Made by a program: the position numbers and the translations under genes
Assembly (NCBI GenBank): GCA_963845285.1
Contig: CAWJRO010000016.1
Coordinates: 62,001-126,000 of the forward strand
Direction: 5' to 3'
DNA length: 64,000 nucleotides
From: Methanobacterium_C sp963845285
GTDB lineage: Archaea; Methanobacteriota; Methanobacteria; Methanobacteriales; Methanobacteriaceae
Shown here: one piece after another, positions 55,065 through 64,000 of the stretch
Numbering within the stretch: the stretch's first letter is position 1
Layout of the letters: every line of letters starts with the position of its first letter
Notes under the pieces: model-generated
Databases searched by the model: none
Told to the model about the DNA's origin: nothing
The model's input: only the letters and a program-made list of their open reading frames with translations

Positions 55065-56855
55065 ATGGAAACCAAAAGATTCGTGCTTCTGGACATAGAC
55101 TACATCACAGAAGGCGATAAAGCTGTTATAAGATTATTTGGGAAAATTAAAGGTGATGAAGAAGGTAAATCAATAATAGTTCTTGATAAAAACTTCAAAC
55201 CCTACATATACGTCGTTCCAGAGGATCATGAGGCCTGTGTAGATGATTTAAACGAACTTGAAGTTGAATCAGTCAATTGGGTTCGTAAAAATGACAATGG
55301 TCATGATGAAGACTTTTTGAAGGTTATATTAAACCATCCACAGGATGTACCAAAATTAAGGGACACTATAAGGGGTTTAGGATCTGTAGAGGACATCCGG
55401 GAACATGACATACCATTTTACCGCCGTTACCTTGTAGATAAAGGAATATTTCCAATGTCTGAAGTTGAAGTGGATGGTAAGTGCCTGACCGGAGATGATG
55501 TCAAATTTTCCTGTGAAAAGGCAGTTTGCATTTTCCAGATGGATGGAGAACCACGCCCCATTGAATCAGAGTTTCCTGAACTCAAGATCCTGAGCTTTGA
55601 TATTGAGGTGAGAAATCCCAAGGGCATGCCTCAGGCAGAAGTTGATGAGATCATCATGATAAGCCTTTCAAGCAACCAGGGTCTTGAGAAGGTCATTTCA
55701 ACCGCAGAATCATCACTTGATTTTGTTGAAACAGTTAAAACTGAGACAAAGATGCTTGAAAGATTTGTGGAAATTGTGAAATCAGAAAATCCGGACCTTC
55801 TGATTGGGTACAACTCAGACAACTTCGACCTGCCTTACATAAGAGATAGAGCTGCCAAACTCGGTGTGATCTTGAACATGGGTACAGACGGTTCACAGCT
55901 CAAATTTATGAGGAGAGGTTTTGCAAATGCAGGCCTGATAAAAGGTAGAATACATGTGGATCTCTACCTCTTAATGCGTCGCTACCTCACCCTTGACCGA
56001 TACACCCTCGAAAGGGTTTACAGAGAGCTTTTTGGCGAGGAAAAGCGAGATATTCCTGGTGATGAGATCTTCGAGTACTGGGATGAAGGTGGAGAAAAGC
56101 TGGAAATGCTCTTCAATTATTCATTAGACGATGCTGTGGCAGTTACAAAGATTGGGGAGAAGATGTTGCCCTTGAGTCTTGAACTTACAAGGATAGTGGG
56201 CCAGCCATTTTTTGATATTGCTCGAATGACCACAGGACAGATGGTTGAATGGTACCTCATCCGAAAGGCCTATGAGTACGGAGATATGGTTCCAAACAAA
56301 CCTTCATCATCCCAGTACTCACAAAGGAAGCATAAAAAAAGGATAGTTGGGGGTTACGTAAAGGACCCTGTTAAGGGACTGCACGAAAACATAGTTTCCT
56401 TTGATTTCAGGAGTCTGTACCCAAGTATAATCATATCAAAAAATGTTTCTCCAGACACATTTGTAAATGAATGCAATGAAGATACTTGCCATATAGCTCC
56501 AGAGGTTGGTCACAAGTTCCTTAAAGAGCCTGTGGGTTTTGTACCCTCAATAATTGGGAACATACTCAAGGAACGTGTCAGGATTAAAACCCTGATGAAA
56601 GCATCTAAAAATCCTCGGGAGAAGCAGATCCTGGACGTGCAGCAGCAGGCCCTGAAACGACTTGCAAACTCAATGTACGGCGTTTACGGTTATTCAAGGT
56701 TTAGATGGTACAGAATAGAATGTGCAGATGCCGTAACAGCTTGGGGAAGAGATTTCATCAAGAAAACCATGAAAAAAGCCGAAGATTATGGTTTTAAAGC
56801 AATTTATGCCGATACTGATGGTTTTTATGCTACCTACATTGAAGATGACGACTAA
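55065..56855 (+). CDS. polB1: DNA polymerase B, large part of the split enzyme
   Basis: A 596-residue family-B polymerase with exonuclease and polymerase motifs: LSFDIEVRNPKG (Exo I), LLIGYNSDNFDLPYI (Exo II), NYSLDDAVAV (Exo III), VSFDFRSLYPSIIISKN (motif A), KRLANSMYGVYGYSRFRW (motif B) and AIYADTDGFYATY (motif C). It stops right after motif C (EDDD), where unsplit enzymes continue with the thumb domain. This is the natural split known from Methanothermobacter thermautotrophicus, in which PolB1 (about 586 residues) pairs with a small PolB2 encoded elsewhere. So it is not truncated; the partner is not in this window. A TATA-like ATATAAATAG just before the ATG suggests a near-leaderless transcript. 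Confidence 0.95.
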   Translation: METKRFVLLDIDYITEGDKAVIRLFGKIKGDEEGKSIIVLDKNFKPYIYVVPEDHEACVDDLNELEVESVNWVRKNDNGHDEDFLKVILNHPQDVPKLRDTIRGLGSVEDIREHDIPFYRRYLVDKGIFPMSEVEVDGKCLTGDDVKFSCEKAVCIFQMDGEPRPIESEFPELKILSFDIEVRNPKGMPQAEVDEIIMISLSSNQGLEKVISTAESSLDFVETVKTETKMLERFVEIVKSENPDLLIGYNSDNFDLPYIRDRAAKLGVILNMGTDGSQLKFMRRGFANAGLIKGRIHVDLYLLMRRYLTLDRYTLERVYRELFGEEKRDIPGDEIFEYWDEGGEKLEMLFNYSLDDAVAVTKIGEKMLPLSLELTRIVGQPFFDIARMTTGQMVEWYLIRKAYEYGDMVPNKPSSSQYSQRKHKKRIVGGYVKDPVKGLHENIVSFDFRSLYPSIIISKNVSPDTFVNECNEDTCHIAPEVGHKFLKEPVGFVPSIIGNILKERVRIKTLMKASKNPREKQILDVQQQALKRLANSMYGVYGYSRFRWYRIECADAVTAWGRDFIKKTMKKAEDYGFKAIYADTDGFYATYIEDDD

Positions 56856-56991
56856 TTAAATCAATAGAAATCAGAGCATTTCATACCTTCACATTAAATT
56901 TAAATGGAGGTAGAGCTCTGTAATACTTGATGGAGATCCATTTTGAATCAATTTAAACTGTCACAATTATATTTTATAACATGTCCCTGAT

Positions 56992-57792
56992 TCATTCATA
57001 GGGTACATCAATCAAGCCCAGTAAACGGGTGGTGAATATCATAAGGAATGGGGCCACCAAAACCGTTCCAATGAGTTGTCCCACAGTGGAGCCCAAATAG
57101 GGTATTCCCTGGAGTGCATTGAAGATAAGCTGTTTAACTATGTAAAACACTATACCTGTAATGATAGTAACCAGGAGCATGTTTTTCAGGCCTACCTTTC
57201 TTATCTTTGCAAAGACATGGGGCATGTTAAATCCCCAACGGATGCTTCCATCATGATGTACCATAGTTAAAATCGCACCCTGCATCATGATATTAAAACA
57301 GATGAAAAAGATCACCAACCCTATGATCAGTGCATATTCCGTGAACAGGCCTAAATCAAGGTTGGTAAAGGTTGTAAATTCAAAAATCCCTACGATCAAC
57401 AATATCAAAGGTAAAATAAAATAGACAATGAGAATCAGACTCTCCTTTATTCCATGTACAAAAAGATTTAAAGGATGCTGAAAACCAGGTGGACTGGTTG
57501 ATCCTTCAACTGTTTCCTCCACTATACGAAACCCGTACCCTATTTCAATAAATGACAATACTGTAATAATTCCCACTATTGAGGCAATTATCAAAATATC
57601 AAATATGCTGTCAATCGTGCAACCTAATTTTAAATCAGTGACATGGTCAGTTAAAACCAATATTAATCCCAATATCAAAAAGTTGCGCCAGTCTGAAACT
57701 GCATATACCACTGCATCCCTTAAAATAGTTTTTAATTTTCTATTGGCAACCACAAATATTCCATCCTTTAAATCTATGTCATCAAAGCCCAC
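56992..57792 (-). CDS. DUF4013 integral membrane protein
   Basis: A 266-residue membrane protein with six or so helices. The DUF4013 pattern is seen as IEIGYGFRIVEETVEGSTSP and FQHPLNLFVHGIKESLILIV, a segment repeated in many Methanobacteriales proteins. The start is GTG 57792, which overlaps an AGGTGG motif; ATG alternatives lie out of frame. Function is unknown. It converges with polB1 and is followed by the nitroreductase gene upstream on the same strand. Confidence 0.82.
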   Translation of the reverse strand: MGFDDIDLKDGIFVVANRKLKTILRDAVVYAVSDWRNFLILGLILVLTDHVTDLKLGCTIDSIFDILIIASIVGIITVLSFIEIGYGFRIVEETVEGSTSPPGFQHPLNLFVHGIKESLILIVYFILPLILLIVGIFEFTTFTNLDLGLFTEYALIIGLVIFFICFNIMMQGAILTMVHHDGSIRWGFNMPHVFAKIRKVGLKNMLLVTIITGIVFYIVKQLIFNALQGIPYLGSTVGQLIGTVLVAPFLMIFTTRLLGLIDVPYE

Positions 57793-57861
57793 CTAATAAT
57801 TTGATATGGTTACTAATTTTATTGTATTTAGTTCATGACCTTAAAAAATAGGTATAATTAA

Positions 57862-58374
57862 CTATTCATATTGTTCATAGCAAACGATCTGACCGGTAGT
57901 TTTTCTTGGCCTTGGATCTGGGCTTTCATCAGGATATCCAAGTGTGAACATTGCCACAACCCTTATACCTGCAGGTATTCCCAGTGTTTTTTTCACTGCT
58001 TCTTCACTGAAGGCTCCCAACCAGCAGGTTCCAAGTCCTTCTTCCACAGCTTCAAGGACCATAAATGAAACTGCAATCGACAGGTCAACTGTGTAAGCAG
58101 GCTGTCCGCACGGCATTACAGATGCAGATTCTGTTGAGCATGCCACAATTATCACGGGTGCTTCTTGGATAAACTGCTGACCTTTAGCTGCAGTTACTAG
58201 GTTTTTTCTCGTGTTTTCATCCTTCACCACCAGAAATTTCCATTCCTGACGATTTGCAGCTGAAGGTGCCAGTCTCGCTGATTCTAATATTTTATTTAGC
58301 TTTTCTTCATTTACTTCCATGTCTTTATATCTTCTTATGCTTCTTCTATCCTTTATTGCTTCAAAAACATCCAT
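57862..58374 (-). CDS. Nitroreductase family protein
   Basis: A 170-residue FMN-binding nitroreductase-fold protein: AIKDRRSIRRYKDMEVNEEK is the conserved N-terminus, LESARLAPSAANRQEWKFLV the next FMN contact and ALEEGLGTCWLGAF-like EAVEEGLGTCWLGAFSEEAV the third. GYPDESPDPRPRKTTGQIVC closes the protein. It uses NAD(P)H to reduce nitro compounds or flavins in vitro; the physiological role is unknown. GGGGGATG precedes the ATG. Next to it, 346 AT-rich bases separate the methyltransferase gene. Confidence 0.93.
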   Translation of the reverse strand: MDVFEAIKDRRSIRRYKDMEVNEEKLNKILESARLAPSAANRQEWKFLVVKDENTRKNLVTAAKGQQFIQEAPVIIVACSTESASVMPCGQPAYTVDLSIAVSFMVLEAVEEGLGTCWLGAFSEEAVKKTLGIPAGIRVVAMFTLGYPDESPDPRPRKTTGQIVCYEQYE

Positions 58375-58720
58375 AAAAACATCCCCCTCTGTTTTTCATC
58401 CAAATAGATTCCAAACCTCACTTCAATCAACCGTAAACAGTTTGAATTGAACATTGACTTATTATTTTAGTTCTTTTTTTATAAATATTTGAAATTATCT
58501 AAAATATGAAATTATTTGAGATAATTATTTATTTTTATCTAACTTAACATCAATAAAATTTACTCAACTTTTTAATCAACTTGAAAAACTAAAGAATGAA
58601 TTTCAGTTAAGATCTGTTATTGTTATAATTTATTCATTAAATTTTACATAAATTGAAAATTATATAGTGAACATAAAGTATCAAAGGTAGTGTTGCAGAT
58701 CTTGTAAAAGGAGGCAAAAA
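58375..58720. other. 346-base AT-rich gap between divergent genes
   Basis: Shared promoter region of the nitroreductase and methyltransferase genes. AATTATATAGTG (58657-58668) is a likely TATA box for the methyltransferase, and AAAGGAGGC (58708-58716) its ribosome-binding site. No repeat or gene is seen. Confidence 0.5.
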
Positions 58721-59398
58721 ATGTCACACAGCATAATAAAAGAAAAATTCAATGAATGCGCTGAAGAGTACGATAAACAGCGCAGAGCCCTTATTCCCCA
58801 TCTTGACGAATTTTACGCTACAGTGGCTGATTTAGCCCGAAGTGAGGTTCCAGGGCCGAAGATACTGGATCTTGGAGCAGGTACAGGGTTGCTTACAAAA
58901 CAACTCTTTAAAAGATACAGAAAATCCGAATTCACCCTTATAGACCTTTCTGAAAATATGCTGAACATTGCAAAGCAGAGGTTTGAAGGTTTCCCCAACT
59001 TCAAATACATAAATGGGAACTACCTTGAACATGATTTTGATAATTCATTCGACATCGTGACTTCCTCACTTTCAATCCACCATCTTGAAGACCGGGATAA
59101 AAAGGTTTTATACGGCAATATATATGATATCCTGAACAATGGTGGAATATTCATCAACGCGGACCAGGTTCACGCCCCAAATCTGCAAAATGAAAAAGAA
59201 TACCAGAGAAAATGGCGGGAGTACATAGAGGATGGTCCACTTACGGAAGCTGAGAAAAAAGCTGTTTTGAAAAGAATGGAACTTGACAAACCCGCAACCC
59301 TCGAAAAAAACCTGAAATGGATTGAAAACATCGGTTTTAAGGATGTGGATGTTTACTACAAGTACTATAATTTCTGCATCATGTACGGTAAAAAATAA
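58721..59398 (+). CDS. Class I SAM-dependent methyltransferase
   Basis: A 225-residue methyltransferase: motif I ILDLGAGTGLLTKQLFKRY (residues ~48-66), motif II FTLIDLSENMLNIAKQRF, IVTSSLSIHHLED near 109 and a C-terminal lid ending CIMYGKK. A small-molecule methyltransferase of the UbiE-like type; the substrate is unknown. AGGAGG lies nine bases before the ATG. Unlike the broken methyltransferase at 33788, all motifs are intact. It stands just upstream of the frameshifted QueG-like gene, and the gap of 107 bases allows co-transcription. Confidence 0.93.
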   Translation: MSHSIIKEKFNECAEEYDKQRRALIPHLDEFYATVADLARSEVPGPKILDLGAGTGLLTKQLFKRYRKSEFTLIDLSENMLNIAKQRFEGFPNFKYINGNYLEHDFDNSFDIVTSSLSIHHLEDRDKKVLYGNIYDILNNGGIFINADQVHAPNLQNEKEYQRKWREYIEDGPLTEAEKKAVLKRMELDKPATLEKNLKWIENIGFKDVDVYYKYYNFCIMYGKK

Positions 59399-59505
59399 TA
59401 ATCAAACATGAAAAGTCAAATGGTAAATGAAGTTATAATTATGACTTAATCAAAAACAATCAATTGAAAGACAAAATGGGGTAAAAATAAGGGTAGGAGT
59501 TTCAA

Positions 59506-60206
59506 ATGCTGTTTAACAAACGTTTAGACGAACTTGCAAGGGAATTGGGTGCAGATTTTGTTGGTGTGGCTGACCTTTCCAGTGCACACGATGCCATTGT
59601 AAAGCAGGGTGGAGAGAGAATTGCTGCTTATCCCCGGGCAATTTCCATTGGGATCGTGCTTCTGGATACCATTGTTGATGAACTTCCACACAGGAACAAA
59701 CGCTGTGTAGCTGTAAGTTACCAACATACATATGATATCACAAACCTCAGACTCGACCTTATAACCTCACGTTTAAGCAGTTCAATCCAAAAAGAAGGTT
59801 ACAAAGCCCTTCCAATACCTGCATCAGAACGCTGCGATGATGAACGTATATGCGCAGTCTTTTCAAACAAAATGGCGGCCCATTTAGCCGGTCTGGGTTG
59901 GATAGGTAAAAGTTGTCTCCTCATCACACCCGAGGCAGGTCCAAGGGTCAGATGGGCAACTGTGCTGACAGATGCACCTCTAAACTCTACAGGAGAACCT
60001 ATGGGAGAGCAATGCGGTAAATGCACCGATTGCATGGACATCTGCCTGTATCTGCATTTACAGGGAGAAACTTCAGAGAAGATGAATCAAGGGATGTTCG
60101 TTACGATGCCAGAAAGTGTGAGAAATACTTTGAAGATATGAAAAAGAAGGGAAATACAGCTGTCTGCGGCCTCTGTGTTTATGTCTGTCCACATGGACAA
60201 AAATGA
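59506..60206 (+). pseudogene. QueG-like iron-sulfur protein broken by a one-base deletion
   Basis: The first frame (59506-60141) reads LDELARELGADFVGVADLSS, then MAAHLAGLGWIGKSCLLITP and CGKCTDCMDIC, after which it turns to nonsense. Shifted by one base from about 60043, the second frame continues PVSAFTGRNFREDESRDVRY and ends NTAVCGLCVYVCPHGQK. Joined, they form a ~233-residue protein with two [4Fe-4S] motifs, resembling epoxyqueuosine reductase (QueG)-like and related methanogen Fe-S proteins; cobalamin-binding was not checked. A single C lost in ATCTGC(C)CCTG fits. It is either a very young pseudogene or an assembly/sequencing error. GGAGTTTC precedes the ATG. Confidence 0.85.
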
Positions 60207-60322
60207 TTTTTTAAAAATCAATTAGCTAAAACAAGAGATAAATAAAATTAAGAATTGATAAATTAAAATATTTTTAGGAAAACTAAATTAAAATTTTTAA
60301 GAAAACTAAATTTTTAACAGTG

Positions 60323-61078
60323 TTAATGTACGGATCTGAGGATAGTAACAGCAAAAACCGCAGCTCCAAATCCATTATCTATATTCACAACTGCAATTCC
60401 TGGGGCGCATGACTGAAGCATTGCATAAAGTGCCGTGAATCCCCCTTCTCCAACTCCGTATCCAACTGATGTTGGCACACCAACAACTGGAATATCCACA
60501 AGACCCGCTACAACAGAGGGTAGCGCTCCTTCCATCCCTGCAACCACTACAATGACCTTAACATCCTCCTCGATCATTTTCCTGACGTGAGAAAACAGCC
60601 TGTGGATTCCTGCAACTCCCACGTCGTAAGCCTTTACCACTTCACAGCCCGCTTCCTCTGCAACTACCCTGGCCTCTTCTGCAACTGGAATATCCGAGGT
60701 GCCTGCTGTTATTATACCAATTTTACCTATTTTTTCGATTTCATGATCCTTAATCACCAAGATCTTGGCTCTTTTATTGTACTCAAGTTTAAAACCCTTA
60801 TCAGTTAACACAGTTAGATCATCTTTTATAGCATCATATCTCTCGTTTTGGAGTCGGGTTACAATTACGCGTCCTTCACTGGCCAAAATTATTTTTACGA
60901 TCTCCTCATCGTCTTTACCCTCAGCAAAAATTGTTTCTGGAACGCCCGTTCTAACATCCCGACCGGTGTCTAACTTTGCAAAATCCTCTAACTCCAGGAT
61001 CTGCGAGGTCTTAAGCATTTTTTCAGCTTCTTCTGCTGAAATTTTCCCATTTATAAGTTTTTGAAGTATTTCCCTCAT
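60323..61078 (-). CDS. larB: LarB-type pyridinium-3,5-biscarboxylate synthase
   Basis: A 251-residue protein of the AIR-carboxylase-like LarB family: IGIITAGTSDIPVAEEARVV (residues ~120-139), EDVKVIVVVAGMEGALPSVV and VVGVPTSVGYGVGEGGFTAL near 205. LarB carboxylates nicotinic acid adenine dinucleotide, the first step of the nickel-pincer cofactor of lactate racemase. In methanogens LarB homologues are widespread; whether they serve an NPN cofactor is not settled. larC and larE are not in this window. The gene is monocistronic and separated from hypF by a gap with MITE 5. Confidence 0.92.
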   Translation of the reverse strand: MREILQKLINGKISAEEAEKMLKTSQILELEDFAKLDTGRDVRTGVPETIFAEGKDDEEIVKIILASEGRVIVTRLQNERYDAIKDDLTVLTDKGFKLEYNKRAKILVIKDHEIEKIGKIGIITAGTSDIPVAEEARVVAEEAGCEVVKAYDVGVAGIHRLFSHVRKMIEEDVKVIVVVAGMEGALPSVVAGLVDIPVVGVPTSVGYGVGEGGFTALYAMLQSCAPGIAVVNIDNGFGAAVFAVTILRSVH

Positions 61079-61222
61079 GGTATCACTAATCTTATCTATT
61101 TCAATATATAAAGTTGAAATGTTAAAAACAATTCTATGGGATCTAAATACTTAAATAAATTTTATTTATTAAAACAAGTTCCTAGATTCAATATCATAAA
61201 TCTGATTTTTAAGAGACATGGA

Positions 61223-61329
61223 GAGGATGTTTCATAGCTCAAAATTTGCAAAAAAATAAGGACAAATAAAGCTTTAAATTCAGAAATAAGCAAAATTATA
61301 TGTGTCAAAAGTAATCATGAGACAGTCTC
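61223..61329. mobile_element. MITE 5 (IS1182-type ends), in the 499-base larB-hypF gap
   Basis: A 107-bp element from GAGGATGTTTCATAG to ATCATGAGACAGTCTC. The interior matches MITE 4 (AATAAGGACAAATAAAGC and similar). No clear target duplication, and its left end has a mismatch (GTTTCAT), so it may be the oldest of the five. The rest of 61079-61577 is AT-rich; hypF starts without an evident ribosome-binding site (CCTTGGGGT before its ATG). Confidence 0.85.
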
Positions 61330-61577
61330 ATAAATTTTAAAAAGAAGATAAAACCTTTTAAAGAGGATAAAATTACAGAATCACTTAATTATATTACATG
61401 AATACATTGCATGGAAATCTTTACAAAATTGGAATTAAACATGAAATGACTGCATCAAACAGATCCAAATTAATCACATGTAAAATTAGTGAAATGTAGA
61501 TCTATAAGAATATCATTTAAAGATCAGTGAAATAGATAATCAGATCAGTATAAAATTTAGAATCAAAACCTTGGGGT

Positions 61578-63893
61578 ATGAAGTTGGAAAAAGCCAGAAT
61601 CTTAGTACAGGGAATAGTACAGGGAGTTGGATTCAGACCCACTGTATACAGAATAGCAAAGAGCATGAATCTCACAGGATACGTGCGTAACCTTGGAAAT
61701 ATCGTTGAAATCCTGCTTGAAGGAGAAAAATGTGAGATAGAAGGTTTTACAAAAAATTTGAAGCTTAAAAAACCTCCAATATCCAGGATAAACTCCTTGA
61801 AAATAGAGTGGCTTGAATCCAATGTTTCGGGAGAATTTAACGACTTTGAGATACTGAAAAGCTCTGAAAAATTCTCAGGATCATCTGTAATACCCCCAGA
61901 CCTTGCAACATGTGACCAGTGCCTTGAAGAGGTTTTAAACAGCAAAGACCGCAGGTACAAGTATCCCTTCACGGCTTGCACAGACTGCGGGCCACGATTC
62001 ACGGTCATAAAATCCATTCCCTACGACAGGGAAAGGACCTCCATGGACGAATTTCCCCTGTGCAACGACTGCATGGAAGAGTACCAGAACCCAGAAGACC
62101 GCAGGTACCATGCTGAAGCCACCTGCTGCCCAGAATGTGGGCCAGAAGTCTTCTTATACAAAGAAAACCGTATAAATGTGGAAAATCCAATAAAAGAAGC
62201 TGTTAAACTGATAGATGATGGAAATATACTGGCAATAAAGGGTATTGGAGGCACACATTTGGTTGTAAAGACAACTGATGAGGGGCCTGTTGATGAACTT
62301 CGAAAGAGACTTGGAAGGTTTAATCAGGCCTTTGCCTGCATGTCACCAGACATTGAAACAGTTAAAACCTTTGCAGAGGTTGCAGATTTTGAGGAAAAAA
62401 CATTGTTATCAAGAAGAAGGCCCATAGTTGTTTTAAACAAAAGCCAGGATTATTATCTGGCGCCGTCTGTTTCACCAATGCTCCACAACCTTGGTGTGAT
62501 GCTTCCCTACTCTGGACTCCACCACTTACTTTTTCAGTACACCCGGGAACCCGCATTTATCATGACATCAGCAAACATGCCCGGAGAGCCCATGCTCATA
62601 GATAACAGGGACATAGTTGAAAAACTGGGCGGTGTTGCAGATTACTTCCTCCTCCACGACAGGAAGATCATTAACAGGTGCGACGACTCTGTTGTAAGGT
62701 TTAGAGGAGGTGAGATGGCATTTATAAGGCGTTCAAGAGGTTATGTTCCTGAACCCTACGATTTTTCAGGGATCAACAATAAATTGAACGTACTTGCGCT
62801 GGGACCTGAGATCGACGTCACTTTCTCACTTTTAAATGAGGGAAACTGCTACGTATCCCAGCACATAGGGAACACAACCAAATATGAAACCTTCAAATAT
62901 CTTCAAAATGCCATAGACCACATGAGAAACATAACAAAAACAGATTCTGTGGATGTTGTGGCCTGCGACCTCCATCCAATGTTCTTCACAACCAAACTTG
63001 CAAAAAAATTGGGTGATAGATTCCAATGCCCTGTTTTCCCTGTTCAGCATCACCATGCACATGCAGCAGCCCTGGCTGTGGACAACGGAGTCAATGAATT
63101 TATGTGCATAGCTGCAGATGGTGTGGGCTACGGAGAAGATGGAACAGCCTGGGGCGGTGAGATACTCCACTTGAAAAGTGGAGAATATGAGCGGGTTGGG
63201 AGTTTGATGCCGCAAAAAATGGCTGGCGGTGATTTAACAACCAAGTACCCTATTAGAATGGTTATGTCAATGCTCTATGACCATTGCGATACTGAAAAAC
63301 TTGTGGATCTGATGAAAACCAGTTACATGGACTACTTCAAGCACGGTGAAAGGGAAGTAGAACTTGTGGCAAAACAGCTGGAACGTGATTTCAACATCAA
63401 CCAGACCACCAGTACCGGGCGTGTGCTTGATGCAATTTCTTCAGCCAGTGGTATATGTGGTGAGCGTACTTATGAAGGTGAATGTTCAATGAAACTGGAG
63501 TCTGTGGCTCGAAGTGGTGATGATTCCCTTGAGATTCCTGTTGAAATTAAAAAACACCATGGAATGGATGTTCTTGACACGACCCAGATAATGCTCTCCC
63601 TTCTGGAGATGAAAGGATCCGGTGAAAGGGTGCAGGATATAGCAAAGGCTGCCCAGAAAGCTGTGTCCCAGGGGCTTGCAGAGTTAGCAATAAAGGCTGT
63701 GGAAAAAACAGATCTGGATGTTATAGGTGGTTCTGGTGGTGTTTTTTACAACGAAACTATGAGCATGACCATAAAAGCTGTTGTGGAAGATGCAGGCTAC
63801 AGGTTCATCCAGCATAAAAATAGCTGTGCAGGTGATGGTTCTGTGTCAATGGGACAGGCTGCAGTTGCAGCATGGCATTACAAAGATTTATAA
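61578..63893 (+). CDS. hypF: Carbamoyltransferase HypF
   Basis: A complete 771-residue HypF. The acylphosphatase domain opens with LVQGIVQGVGFRPTVYRIAK, two zinc-finger pairs follow (ATCDQCLEEV and CTDCGPRFTV; LCNDCMEEYQ and CPECGP), then the YrdC-like domain (IKGIGGTHLVVKTTDE; RRRPIVVL; PGEPMLIDN) and the Kae1-like domain (CDLHPMFFTT; VQHHHAHAAALAVDNG; GEDGTAWGGEIL; CAGDGSVSMGQAAV). HypF makes thiocarbamoyl on HypE from carbamoyl phosphate, giving the CN ligands of [NiFe]-hydrogenases, which methanogens need for H2 use. No other hyp gene is adjacent. All expected motifs are intact. Confidence 0.96.
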   Translation: MKLEKARILVQGIVQGVGFRPTVYRIAKSMNLTGYVRNLGNIVEILLEGEKCEIEGFTKNLKLKKPPISRINSLKIEWLESNVSGEFNDFEILKSSEKFSGSSVIPPDLATCDQCLEEVLNSKDRRYKYPFTACTDCGPRFTVIKSIPYDRERTSMDEFPLCNDCMEEYQNPEDRRYHAEATCCPECGPEVFLYKENRINVENPIKEAVKLIDDGNILAIKGIGGTHLVVKTTDEGPVDELRKRLGRFNQAFACMSPDIETVKTFAEVADFEEKTLLSRRRPIVVLNKSQDYYLAPSVSPMLHNLGVMLPYSGLHHLLFQYTREPAFIMTSANMPGEPMLIDNRDIVEKLGGVADYFLLHDRKIINRCDDSVVRFRGGEMAFIRRSRGYVPEPYDFSGINNKLNVLALGPEIDVTFSLLNEGNCYVSQHIGNTTKYETFKYLQNAIDHMRNITKTDSVDVVACDLHPMFFTTKLAKKLGDRFQCPVFPVQHHHAHAAALAVDNGVNEFMCIAADGVGYGEDGTAWGGEILHLKSGEYERVGSLMPQKMAGGDLTTKYPIRMVMSMLYDHCDTEKLVDLMKTSYMDYFKHGEREVELVAKQLERDFNINQTTSTGRVLDAISSASGICGERTYEGECSMKLESVARSGDDSLEIPVEIKKHHGMDVLDTTQIMLSLLEMKGSGERVQDIAKAAQKAVSQGLAELAIKAVEKTDLDVIGGSGGVFYNETMSMTIKAVVEDAGYRFIQHKNSCAGDGSVSMGQAAVAAWHYKDL

Positions 63894-63970
63894 CCATATG
63901 GGATTGTAAATCATATGGAATTTAGGGATCTATAATTTTACCGTAACATCCCAAAAAATTTCATATAATT

Positions 63971-64000
63971 TTATTATAAAAGTTTTTAGGTTTTTGTTTT
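63971..64000. repeat. Thirty-base match to the interior of the IS6-like element, cut by the window edge
   Basis: The last 30 bases of the window (from TTATTATAAAAGTTTTTAGG onward) equal 2514-2543, the non-coding stretch upstream of the IS6-like transposase. The base before differs on both sides of the match. No left TIR lies upstream, so the window ends inside a truncated copy or a shared non-coding fragment. If it is a real relic, the right TIR should appear about 60-85 bases beyond the edge. Confidence 0.75.

Noticed and set aside
55065..56855. PolB gene as a truncated pseudogene
   Set aside because: The stop after motif C matches the natural split polymerase of Methanothermobacter.

Overview
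The window looks like the chromosome of a mesophilic, AT-rich hydrogenotrophic methanogen of the order Methanobacteriales, most likely Methanobacterium. The evidence is gene content: formylmethanofuran:H4MPT formyltransferase (Ftr), a family-B DNA polymerase that stops just after its YADTD motif (the split PolB known from Methanothermobacter), a giant surface protein built on pseudomurein-binding repeats, archaeal TATA/BRE-like promoters, and an intron-containing tRNA-Trp. Genus and species are inferences; no 16S gene is present.

Layout. 1-5 kb is accessory DNA: the N-terminal part of a DUF262 (GmrSD-type) protein running off the left edge, an IS6-like element with 8-bp target duplications, a small ribbon-helix-helix regulator, and an IS4-like element with a frameshifted transposase. 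5-12.2 kb holds a 2260-residue exported protein (16 pseudomurein-binding-type repeats, two beta-helix regions, an Ig-like domain, a C39-like cysteine peptidase and an unrecognised C-terminus) followed by a small four-helix membrane protein. 12.7-31.3 kb is mainly core metabolism and transport: an unusual RCK-gated channel with a triple repeat tail, Ftr, a flippase-like protein, a phosphodiesterase, HdeD/DUF308 and YbjQ proteins, a TRAM protein, a slipin, the TrkH-TrkA potassium uptake pair and an MBL hydrolase. Two 1761-bp IS1182-type copies, apparently identical, lie here, and five ~107-bp MITEs with matching ends are scattered from 17.7 to 61.3 kb. A tRNA-Cys/tRNA-Trp pair sits at 31.4-31.7 kb; the tRNA-Trp intron reads as a box C/D guide RNA for Cm34.

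31.8-44.3 kb carries mostly minus-strand small-molecule and redox enzymes with several broken genes (methyltransferase, RibD-type reductase), then a ppx-ppk1 polyphosphate operon. 44.5-48.5 kb is an accessory island bracketed by two damaged GNAT acetyltransferase genes: a two-gene operon encoding TIR-TPR-beta and SIR2-TIR proteins. This is the best candidate for an undescribed, Thoeris-related defence system. 48.7-64 kb returns to a Rieske protein, a lipoprotein whose start codon reads ATA, a MacB-like ABC exporter, a PadR-DUF1700-wHTH operon, paired GNATs, PolB1, nitroreductase, methyltransferase, a frameshifted QueG-like Fe-S protein, LarB and HypF. The last 30 bases match the interior of the IS6-like element.

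How the genes work together: Ftr belongs to methanogenesis; TrkH/TrkA and the RCK channel to K+ homeostasis; HypF and LarB to Ni-enzyme maturation; Ppx/Ppk to polyphosphate. All calls come from reading the sequence and family knowledge; no database search was run.
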